From contig SWBL01000013.1 of the NCBI GenBank assembly GCA_024195585.1, positions 186,001 to 250,000 of the forward strand: a stretch of DNA of 64,000 nucleotides. Direction: 5' to 3'. Under the pieces are notes generated by a model. It was not told where the DNA came from. It saw nothing but the letters and a program-made list of their open reading frames with translations, and did not search any database. The translations under genes were made by a program, and so were the position numbers. This DNA comes from Aureobasidium sp. EXF-3400 (taxonomy: Eukaryota; Ascomycota; Dothideomycetes; Dothideales; Saccotheciaceae). Numbering within the stretch: position 1 is the first letter of the stretch; each line of letters begins with the position of its first letter. Below are positions 11,008-20,700 of the stretch, piece after piece.

Positions 11008-12066
11008 ATGATTGGCAATATGGCTCCGGCAGTGGAGCCTGACCAACGAAAACTTGAGGTCGCACTCGGCCACAAAGTCGATACCGCAGTATTCAAAGCG
11101 CTATGCAGCAAGTATGCACCAACACCAGCACTCGACAAGAACCACCAGGCTGGAGGACAACCTCATGGATCAAAAGGCGAGCAAAATGGACGTCCGAACG
11201 GAATGCACACCCACAGACCATACAGCGAGCAAAATGGACATTCGAACGGAGTGCACACCCACAGACTGAACAGCGAGCTGACCGGAGGCGCGAATGGAGT
11301 GCATGACCAAAGCCCGGCTGGCCAAGCGAGAACCCCATCTCACGCTCAGGCACTACTTGGCGTGTCCAAGGACATCGAGGGCACACTCGAGGAGATCAGA
11401 GAAGAGCCTGAGTGGCAAGAATTTCGAGACCAGATCCAGACAGTTGTGAAGCAGACGACCAACGTTCAGACGATGATTTGCTTGGGCTTGGGAAACTGGG
11501 TCCCCCGAGAATCCTTCCATCGCGCGAATTGTTTTGTCGTCCAGTATGCGGTCTTTGTATACATGTGCGAGAAAGTCGATGAGAAGTGGCGGAACCAGTG
11601 CGCATCCAATGGCACCGTTTACGAGCCAGTCAGACGATACTTCCAAGATCCTGCTTTCAACGAACAGACAAAATACCTTCTACAAGATGTACCACGTCCG
11701 AACGAATCACCCATCAACACCATCATAGTCGACCTAGCAGCGTCCAAGATGATCAAGAACGACAAGAACACCTTTGTGTTCGCACCTCACCTGAACTGCA
11801 ACATCTGGCCCGGAGTTTTGTCTCTTGATCCACAGGTCTTCATCGGCAACAGCCCCCTAGGTTTTGGCGGACGGGACATGGCGATGATGGAGACTTATAT
11901 CCAAGAGTGTGAGATCACCAACAGTGACGAAGTGGGTCCGCGATTCAACGCCTTGCTGGCCAGTTTCAAGGCAACGGATACGGAGTATGATCAGTCAGAA
12001 TTGGAGCAGGGCCCTGTAGACCCAGACCACCTCGCCAATCTGACAATCTATCAGCGTTCGAACTGA
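11008..12066 (+). CDS. SRR1-like domain protein 3 with internal repeat
   Basis: 352 aa in one exon; a second ATG at 11020 is an equally possible start. The SRR1-like core lies in the C-terminal two thirds: TMICLGLGNW near residue 152, RRYFQDPAF near 211, and TFVFAPHLNCNIWPG near 252, followed by FIGNSPLGFGG, the usual ending where a GNS motif closes the domain. The N-terminal third is disordered and contains three tandem 16-residue units of the type EQNG..NG.HTHR..S (listed as a repeat). No signal peptide or membrane segment. It is the third member of the family within 12 kb; all three are on the same strand but too different to be recent duplicates. Confidence 0.75.
   Translation: MIGNMAPAVEPDQRKLEVALGHKVDTAVFKALCSKYAPTPALDKNHQAGGQPHGSKGEQNGRPNGMHTHRPYSEQNGHSNGVHTHRLNSELTGGANGVHDQSPAGQARTPSHAQALLGVSKDIEGTLEEIREEPEWQEFRDQIQTVVKQTTNVQTMICLGLGNWVPRESFHRANCFVVQYAVFVYMCEKVDEKWRNQCASNGTVYEPVRRYFQDPAFNEQTKYLLQDVPRPNESPINTIIVDLAASKMIKNDKNTFVFAPHLNCNIWPGVLSLDPQVFIGNSPLGFGGRDMAMMETYIQECEITNSDEVGPRFNALLASFKATDTEYDQSELEQGPVDPDHLANLTIYQRSN
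11179..11322 (+). repeat. Three tandem 48-bp units inside SRR1-like protein 3
   Basis: Units at 11179-11226, 11227-11274 and 11275-11322. Units 1 and 2 share most bases and encode EQNGRPNGMHTHRPYS and EQNGHSNGVHTHRLNS; unit 3 is diverged (ELTGGANGVHDQSPAG). The unit length is a multiple of three, so copy number can change without breaking the frame. Confidence 0.8.
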
Positions 12067-12203
12067 TCGGCTCCATGCGAGGTGCAATCCACCGCCAACG
12101 AGCTACGAGGACTCACTTTTGGACCATAGAACGGTGCAACTGCTTGTCGACAGTAATAGAGAGTTTTTGGACCAGGATCAAATGCAGGAGACCATATCAC
12201 AGA

Positions 12204-12619
12204 CTAAGTGGTTTGTCTGAGGATGAGAGCAGTCTCATATTGTTGCAAATTGATGGCGCCCGCGGACCATACGGTGATAGCTTGCACTCTTGGCCGGGAC
12301 GTGGATGAAGAAAGAGTGATGTATCCGATAACATTCAGCCAAGCACCGGTCTGGAGGTTTTGTCGATCAATGGTGTCGAGTAGCTGGGTGATGTCGACTT
12401 GGGCGGTGTGGTGTTCTTGGTCAGGGAAGTGGTGAAAGACGAATAACGAAGCAGTTGGTTCATGGTATTGGTTTACACTTTTACACTCAGAGAAATTGCA
12501 GAATACAAAAGACGATTGGATACCTACCATCCAAGAAAACGAACCTTGTCACCTAGAAACAGCGAGTGAAGTTGACTGATGGCGCAGAGCCGACTTGGTA
12601 ATGGTGATGAATTACTCAT
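12204..12619 (-). CDS. TEN1: Ten1, CST telomere-capping complex subunit (one intron)
   Basis: Spliced from 12619-12528 and 12477-12204 (121 aa). The 50-bp intron starts GTAGGT and ends TAAAAG; joining TG|T rebuilds a Cys so that the protein reads GDKVRFLGCVNQYHEPTASL across the junction. This matches the OB-fold of fungal Ten1: an N-terminal strand GDKVRFLGC, a middle VDITQLLDTID and a closing block GAWLNVIGY followed by VQAITVWSAGAINL and QYETAL. Ten1 binds Stn1 and, with it, single-stranded telomeric DNA, protecting chromosome ends and helping lagging-strand fill-in. Length fits the family (about 120 aa). The gene faces SNF7 head to head. Recognition rests on motif pattern and length; an alignment would make it secure. 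Confidence 0.8.
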
Positions 12620-13104
12620 GTTCTCAGGCCGTGGCAATCATCGAGAGATGTGGCAGATAATGGCCGTATATCGTCAACAAAAGGCAACGATGGTGAAGCC
12701 TAAGTGGAAGGTGGTTCTTTCCTTGATTGGTGCAGATTGGTGGCGTTCGATTGGTCGGCGTGTCAAATCTCCAGGGCTTGGCATCTGGGTGCGTCATGCT
12801 TCATAGCAGACAGTGGGAGGCAGCCAGCAGGACAAACACTTCTCCACAACACAATCTCGACCACGATCACACGCCTATCGCCCTCAACTGCTGCTGTATA
12901 CTCCGACTCACCTAGCCCTGCTATTTGTGCGACCCTCTGCTCCGCTGTCCACCACCGCACTCCCCTACTACCCCGCCATCACACGAGCACACACGTCCCC
13001 CACCTTCGTGCCCGACCATCGCCATTCGCTATAGCCTGCGTCTGTAGCCGACAGGACCTCCGCCTCTACGTCCACAAGCGCCACTACACCTAGCATCTGA
13101 AAAA
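12620..13104. other. Divergent TEN1/SNF7 promoter
   Basis: 485 bp between two head-to-head housekeeping genes. The half nearer SNF7 is strikingly C-rich and pyrimidine-rich on the plus strand (about 12840-13090), typical of fungal housekeeping promoters and 5' leaders. No TATA box is evident. Confidence 0.45.
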
Positions 13105-13892
13105 ATGTCCGGCTGGGGGTTGGGAGGTTGGTTTGGCGGCAACTCGGCCGCCAAGAAAGATGCCCCAAAGAAGGCCATTCTGCAGTTGAGGAGCACCCTC
13201 GAGATGCTGAACAAGCGCGAGAAGCACTTGCAGAATCAGATGGATGAGGAGGACCAAAAGGCTAGGAAGTTTATCAACACAAACAAGACTGGTACGCGCA
13301 CCTCGCCCATAGCAACTTGCGCCGCCCTCTAACCCGTCTTACAGCCGCCAAGAACGCCCTGCGAAAGAAGAAGCAACTTGAGACCACCTTGGAACAAACA
13401 TCCGCCCAGATCATGAACCTCGAGGGTCAAATCGCGAGCATCGAGACGGCCAATATCAACAAGGAGACCTTGGACGCTCTGGGCAATGCCTCCAAGGCCA
13501 TGAAGACCATTCACGGCGGCTTGACGATCGACAAGGTCGATGCTACCATGGAAGATCTCGAAGAACAACATGCCATCAGCAAGGAGATTGCCAGCGCTCT
13601 TACTCAAGGCTCCACCGCAAATGCTGTAGACGATGATGAGCTCGAATCTGAGCTTGCTGACCTTCAACAAGAGGAGCTGGATAACACTATGCTCAAGACT
13701 GGTACCATGCCTGTGCACGACCAGGTCCACCGCATGCCTAGTGTCAACAACACCGAACGTGAGTCTTGCACATATGTACTGTTTGCTTCCAAGTACTGAC
13801 TGTCCACAGCGAGAGGCAAGGCACCCGTCCAGGAAGAGGAAGACGACGAGGAGGCCGAGCTCCGGAGATTACAAGCTGAGATGGCCATGTAA
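13105..13892 (+). CDS. SNF7: Snf7/Vps32, ESCRT-III subunit (two introns)
   Basis: Spliced from 13105-13291, 13345-13758 and 13810-13892 (227 aa). Introns of 53 and 51 bp have GTACGC...TACAG and GTGAGT...CACAG ends. The product has the ESCRT-III shape: a basic N-terminal half with WGLGGWFGG and ILQLRSTLEMLNKREKHLQ, a charged helical hairpin (KNALRKKKQLETTLEQ), the IHGGLTIDKVDATMEDLEEQ segment, and an acidic C-terminal tail ending in AELRRLQAEMAM, the MIM1-like helix that binds the Vps4 ATPase. Snf7 polymerises on endosomes to bud vesicles inward and, in fungi, is also needed for ambient pH signalling through Rim101/PacC. Length is typical. Confidence 0.95.
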
Positions 13893-15225
13893 TCTCGCAT
13901 GTTCCTTTCTCTTCTTCTCGCTACATGTTCGACTGCAAAGACCATATTAACTTCGAGGCATACCCTGGTTCTGTTCTGTTTTTCCCTGGGGCGGGCGTTA
14001 AGGTGCCACGGCTACGACTTTCACTCTGAGGTGGGGTCTGCTTCTGTCGACATAGCAATTTCGCGACTACAATTCGATTTAACAACCTTTCTCTGCTCTT
14101 GTTGTTCCTAATGTTCCTCCTAGATTTGTACCCATACATGCTGTTTCCAACAGCTATTACACTCTCTCCATCCAACACTCTGATTCCAAATTCAATTCTA
14201 GCCGGATTCATCATATCTTCCAGGTAAGCTCCTGTAACTATTGATTGATATCGGGCTGTGTTGCCGAATGTATGATGGCCAGAGGCACGATTGTGCATGC
14301 TTTGAAAGCTGCGCGCATTTCAAAGTTGCTCGTAACAACGCAAGCAAAACCATACGGCTGCGGAAAGACTGGATCAGATGTGTACTTCAAGGGCACTTCT
14401 GATGCATGCACTGCTCTCGTTTCTCGTTCACCTCGAGATGTTTAAGCATTTAGTGCCGATCTCATACTGATGTCTGTTCAACATGTCAGACTCTGAATGC
14501 CTGGATTGCGTCGACAACAAACCTTTCATGGCTAGCATGTCACTAGGTGTGCTAGACTCCATCGCAACTGCCTTCTTCGTGATGAGGAAGATGAGCAAGC
14601 AGAATACGTGCGTAAATAGAGACAGGAAGAACATTGTAGTAATTATGCTCGGGCTTTGATGAAAGGTAGTAGAGGGTAGATTGAACGAATCTTGGGTATC
14701 TGTTGCGCTTTTACATAGCTGCATCTACAATGACGACGAACGTATTGAACTACCTCTTCAAGATGTTGGGGTCATCCCCACACATGGTATGAGTAGAAGA
14801 AAAAGTAAACTTGCTAGGAGATGTCCATGTAGAGTAAGCTGTGTTACGTTGATCCAATCCGCGATGAGAGGGCTTGATAAGGCTTTATGCTCGGGTAATC
14901 TTGAACATCTTGCTTCTCGAATGAACTCATCTATCTATTGAGTATAACTTTCTATCTTTGTAAGTTGTGGCCCAGATCTTAGCTATCTATTGCTGTGAGA
15001 ATGCGAACATGAAAAGAAGTAAAAGATCGAGATATCACATCGTCGCTGTCAATCGCAGGTAGATGCTTAATATACCGAAGCTGTCAACAACCGCCGACCT
15101 CGGGTGGGGGTCCGCTCACAGTGCAACTCTAGCCGATTAACAACCACCACCAGTCATCCCGCCGGGTGTGTCATCCAGCTTTCTCAATTCCTATCAATGA
15201 CCATACAGATGGATTTGCAATCAAC
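13893..15225. other. Intergenic region, SNF7 3' end to Zn2Cys6 gene
   Basis: About 1.3 kb. A minus-strand frame (14428-14724) includes a hydrophobic stretch MFFLSLFTHVFCLLIFLI but no other sign of a gene; I do not call it. The rest is AT-rich and without repeats. The last 150 bp are the leader of the transcription factor gene. Confidence 0.35.
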
Positions 15226-17103
15226 ATGTCCGACCCCAAAGCGACCGGCGCTGGTGGATCAAAATCGCGAACGGGATGCTCGGAGTGCAAACGGAAACGC
15301 GTGAAGTGCGATGAGGGCAAGCCTAGTTGTGGAAGGTGCAAGAGACATCCCGAGCGATGCTCGTATGAGTTGAAGTTGTCCTGGACACAAGGGCGACCTT
15401 TCAAGAAGCCGAGGACGAAGGAGCCTTGGGTCATAAACCTGGGTGCAAGTGTTGCAACTTCCGATCCTGATGCGACGCAGCCTGCCTCTGTCGCTCCAGC
15501 CGAGGAGGAAAATGCTGATAAGGCAACTTCGAGCGCTGCGCCGCGACTACTATCACTTCCAGAAATCCCACAGAATGACATAGAAACATCAAATGGTGAG
15601 TGTCTTTGTATGACCATTGCTCCAACCGACATGCTCATATTATCATAGCGTTGCAACCTTTCGACGACTCTATTGGCCTCGATGACTACGAAGACTCTTT
15701 TCTTCTCCCTGAAGACAGTACACTCGCAGATACGAACCTACTCGATGATCTTGACTTCGAGCCAGCTGATGAAACCATTGAGCGAAATGTTTCTCTTCTG
15801 CCTTTCCAGCACTACTCCCCACCGAGTAAGTTGTTTGATTGCTAACCCCATCCGAGTTTGCTAACACATGCAAGCTCTACCACCTTCCTTGAGCCAGTAC
15901 CCGCTCTTGTGTCCATCTGAATCTCCTAATGCTTACTTCTTCCTTCATCATTATATCACACATACATCGCTTACGCTCTTCCCACTGATGGCACCTTCAA
16001 TACATCAACAGGTTCTAACGGTCGCTGCTCAGACACCGCATTTACTCTCGGCAGCTCTAGCGCTGTCTTGCGACCAAGTACGGCGCCTCCGAGGAAATGA
16101 CTCGATTGAGCTACAGAACCGAGCATCCTTCTTCTTACGAAAGGCCATCACCGGTCTACGGAAAGCGATGAACGATCCAACAGAGGCACCTACTTTCTCA
16201 ACCATATGCACTGTTCTCTTTCTCTGTACGAATGAAGTTATGGCTGGAAACACTATGGCCATGCGTACCCACCTCAACGGTGCAGAACACCTGCTGTCAC
16301 TTGCGCTTGGAAAATCGAGACACGAAGCAGTCACAGATCTAGATGACAAGAAACTGTTCCTCGTCCGCTGGTTTGCTGTCGTAGATATATTCGCCAGCAT
16401 TATGAGTCTTGACAAGACCACCTCATCAGACGGCCAATTCTGGTCGATAGGTGCTCCAAGCGGTACTTCCTCGCCACAGTACATTGACGAGTTTGTCGGT
16501 TTCTCACTTGAGTTGATGCCAGTCCTTGCGCGAATAGGTCGTATGGCACGTCTGCAACGCCGTCGCAAGTCCTTGGGGTCTTCGCTGGGCTCGGGCTATG
16601 CTGAGATGGCTGATGATCTGGACATGCTCTTGGCAGACAACATCTTACTTACTGAACAACAGCTTTCCCTCCTGTTCACCCGCGCTTCGTCACCTTCGCT
16701 CTCACATACTCAGGATCCTGTGCTTGTGGATGAGGCTGTCTACGTACACCAAATGTTTGTACATGCCGCACTTTTGCACTTATACCGTCGTGTACAAGAG
16801 CTTCCCGAGCTCGATCCCAAGCCTGCAGTAGCACTGGCTTCTATGCTAGATCTACTGGGTAGATTGCGGCCAGAATCGCCCGCTAATGTTCTGATTCTTT
16901 GGCCGCTGTTCACAGCAGGGTGTGAGGCTGAAGATCCAGAGTTGAGAGGTTACATCGAAAATTGTATGAATCGTATCCGCAACTACGGTTGGGGAAATGC
17001 AGATGCCGCTTTGGCGGCCTTACGAGCCTACTGGGATCAAGGCAATGGTGAGCGCTGGGATGTGTTCCTGGAGCGCAGAGGCTTCGATGTTGTGTTGTTC
17101 TGA
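15226..17103 (+). CDS. Zn2Cys6 transcription factor (two introns)
   Basis: Spliced from 15226-15595, 15649-15825 and 15875-17103 (591 aa). Introns of 53 and 49 bp have GTGAGT...CATAG and GTAAGT...GCAAG ends. The N-terminus carries the binuclear zinc cluster GCSECKRKRVKCDEGKPSCGRC..HPERC near residues 18-45, with all six Cys in normal spacing. An acidic linker follows, then a large helical C-terminal region starting NAYFFLHHYITHTSLTLFP and containing LSAALALSCDQVRRL, of the type seen in fungal-specific transcription factor domain 2 proteins. It should bind CGG-type sites as a dimer in the nucleus. Target genes cannot be deduced, and its neighbours do not form a metabolic cluster. The ATG at 15226 was preferred over one 60 bp upstream because MSDPKA directly precedes the conserved zinc cluster. 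Confidence 0.9.
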
Positions 17104-17739
17104 GAGTTCCTCCGGATCCAAATTCGAGCAATTATTTAGGGATATGGTAGAAATATGTATCACTGGCAGGAAACGTCGAGCAGAAGAAGGAAAGATCGAT
17201 GCACATCCGAAAACCGCTTACAGACACGGAAGCAGCTAGCGATGATACGCCCCTTCCTTTCCTATCTGGCATCACTTCACATGTTTATCTTATGCGGAGA
17301 GGCAGGGGCGACATGCAAAAAACAGTCGGCAATCACCCAACAAGGAAGGCATGATCGCCATGATAGATTGAAGTCACCAACACGAAGCATGAAACGTGAA
17401 AATCAGAGGCGGAAGTGGAAAAAATGGGGGTATTTGTGATTCTCAAGAGTGTTCCAATAGTGTGGCCTCCGCTGTATGTGATGAAACGCCTTTGCCTAAC
17501 CCATTCTTTTCTTCATGCATTGAGAAAACAACACGCCTGAAACTCATCCACTCCATCGCTTGAAAGTAAAAATGAACACCTCCCTCCCTCCACGAGGCGT
17601 TTATTGTGCCTCATGATGTATAACTCCGAGAAAAGCAATAATGTTGAAGGAATTAATAGAACAAAAACAGCAAAGGTAATGCGAATAACAACGCCTCGTA
17701 AACTTCGTTCCCTGCGTCAGTACCTAGTCGTGAACGCCT
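17104..17739. other. Convergent 3' regions
   Basis: Lies between the Zn2Cys6 gene and the forkhead gene, which end toward each other. It holds both 3' UTRs; AATAAT and AATAGA at about 17638-17660 could serve as poly(A) signals on either strand. Nothing else seen. Confidence 0.35.
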
Positions 17740-20700
17740 CTAGGCTTGCTGCTCGTCCGTCTTCTGCTTCTTGACTTCGTGGTCACCGTCATCATCGATC
17801 TCGATTGGTCGCTTCAATCCTCCGTGAGCGTTGGGGTCTGCTGGAGGCGTCGGTGCCACAGGTGCTGGCGTCGGTGTAGCAGCCGGAGCGATCGATGAGG
17901 ACTGTACTGGCGCTGCTTGTGCCTGAGGAGCCACTGAAGCTGGTGTAGTGGTCGAATAGACAGGCGCAGGGGTCTGTTGCTGTGCCGCAGGAGCAGGTGT
18001 CGGCATCTGCGACGATGTAGATGCTGGGATTGGCTGAGGTACAGGTTGAGAAACAGGGGCTGTCTGAGTCGCTGCAGGAGGTGCAGGAGGTTGTTGAGCA
18101 GTTGCAGGAGCTTGTTGAGTCGACTGACTTGAAGCTGGTGCAGGAGACGGTTGCGTTGGCTGAGCCGGAGCAGGAGCAACAGGATTTGAGGCGACAGGAG
18201 TCGAAGTCTGGGCCTGTGCTACCTGTGTTGTTGCAGTCGACAGGGGTTGAGACGGCTGAGTGAATGTCGGCCTGGGTGCTTGCACTTGCGGTACGGAGGG
18301 TGTGGGCGCGAGATTGGGGCGAGCGTGAGGCGTCTGTTGCTGTCCTGCTGGAGGCGGCATTCTTTGCTGCTGCGCGGGCTGTGGCTGCGCGTAGGGACCA
18401 GGTCTAGGTGCAATACCTTGGTGTGTCGGTGGTCCTTGATGATAAGGAGCAATTGGTGGACCTTGTCTGAAAGGCTGCGCACCAGGCATAGCTGTTTTGA
18501 GCGCTTCGGCCAGCGCCTGTTCTGAGCTGGATCCTTGTTGCACAGGATGGGGTCCTGTATTGGGCCGTTGACCCATCATGGGCTGAGAGCCTGGCATACT
18601 CTGTTGAGGTGGCTGACTGGGGGCACCTTGTGGTTGTGAAGCTGGGCCCAGCGCAGTTTGTGGGGCACCTGGCTGCACCTGACCTTGAGGTGGTCCACCT
18701 TGAACAGGACCCGGGCCATTAATCTGAGGCTGTGCAGGAGCAGCAGATGCTGTCTCTGCCTGTGTAGAGGTGATGATATTCTGGATAGCTTTGTAAAGCT
18801 TTTCCTCTTCCTCAGACTCGAAGGGACCGTGCTCTTGATCACGGCGAATGTGTCTGTTGGTGGCCTTTCGGAAAATCGCTCTGTGTTTGTCCTGCTCTGG
18901 GCCTTGGAAGTTACTCAGATATTTCTTGTGGTAGTCCATAATATTATCGATCATCTTCTCAGACGTAATCCCACTCTGGTTGTGTGCCGGAGGAGGAGCC
19001 TGACCAGGTGCCGGGGCCATTACAGGTCGAGGAGGCTGCGGCTGTCCTTGACCAGCGTATTGTGGCTGCGTGCCAGGCGGTCCTGGAGCTTGACCAACTC
19101 CAGGCTGATACGGCTGACCTGGAGGCGGGTGGGGAGCTTGACCGGGCTGCGATTGAGGCTGCTGTGGTTGGCCTTGCTGCCCTGGAGCTTGTGGTTGACC
19201 AGGTTGTGCCTGCGACGGCTGCGGCGGTTGGCCATAAGCATTACCGGGTGGTCGAGGGGGTTGTGGGTAAGGAGCATATGGGGCTCTACTCGGTGGGCCA
19301 TAAGGCGATCCAGCGGCGGCGGTACCCGGTGTGGTTGAGGCATACGGAGAGTAGTAGGTACCAGGCTTTTGCTGCGTAGTCGGGACAGGTGGTCGTGCCA
19401 CGTTCTGTACGGTTGGCGGACCGTAAGGTGTACCGTAAGGGCTTGGTCTGGCATAAGCACCATACGCAGGAGCCGCAGGATGACCGTATGGGTACTGATT
19501 GTTCGGGTAGTAGGGGTATTGCTGTTGCTGAGATTGTCTGTTGTCCGGAGGCGGAGTTGGAGCCTTCCGTTTCTTCTCCTTATCGATCGAAACATTGGGG
19601 TTAATCTTCCAAAGTCTGCCTTTACCAATCTTGCCAGCTTCCTCGAAAGCCTCACTACTGATGAGATTGTGTCGGACACTACTCTGCCAGCCATGAGTTG
19701 TACTCCTGTACTTGAACCATGGATACATCTTCTGCATGGCGTCGTAGATCTGTTGCAGATCCATTACACCAGTCGGAGCCTTGGATAGTGCCTCGTGGAT
19801 AAGAACGACATACGTTTGGGTCGGTTTCTTAAGCTCTTCCTCGGTGTACTCTGATTCGGGTTTTTGTGGAGATGGGGACTTGACAATCCTTTTCGGCTTG
19901 TTCGCATCCTTGTCTGGTGTTGGCTGAGCAACTAGAAGACCTCCCTCAGTCTTGACCTCGACCGAAGGTGTGGCGTTATTGTGCTCTTGGATAGCCATCA
20001 GTGCCGGATCAATCTCGACAGACTGGCTGAGATGTTCTCCTTCACGTCCATCTTCTGGTTTAGAGTCTTTCTTGGTGGTACTACCGCCTTCAGCTCTGGC
20101 AAGAGCTAAGAGTTCGGCGAGAGGCGGAACGACCTTGCCTAGCTTTTGCAACTCCTTAGTCTTGCGCTTGATGATTGCCTCATCACGTTTGGACATGACA
20201 CCGTTCTTGGGAGGTCTTCCCGGACCTTTTCGCTTTTGAGGAATCTCCTCTGGTGCCAGGCCGGCGAGAATTGAACCAGGAGGTAAATCGGTAGGGATAG
20301 CGGGAGGGGTTTGAGACGGAGTGACTTGCAACGCTTGAAGAGCCTCATAAGAGTCGGGCTCAATCGACGGCTTGATATCGACAGGCTGGGACGGAGGTGG
20401 CATCTCGGTCGTGGTTACAGCAGATTCCCTTCTCTCTTCGAAGACAGGTGGAACGACCTCGGGCTGCTTGGGTGTGACAATCGTCTTCTCGGCAGGTTGA
20501 ATGTCCTTTGGCTTTTCGGTCTTGTCGCTTGTTTCTGTCTTTTGAGGTAGGGGCACTTTCTGTACTGGCTTGTCGACCTTGTCCACCTTGGGTGTTCTGG
20601 GCATCTTTTCTGCCTTTTCCGCTCTTGGAGGCTTGTCGGTCTTGATGGATTGCTTGCCAGACTTTGATGGTCTTCTTTCCTTCTCTTTCTCTTTCTCCTT

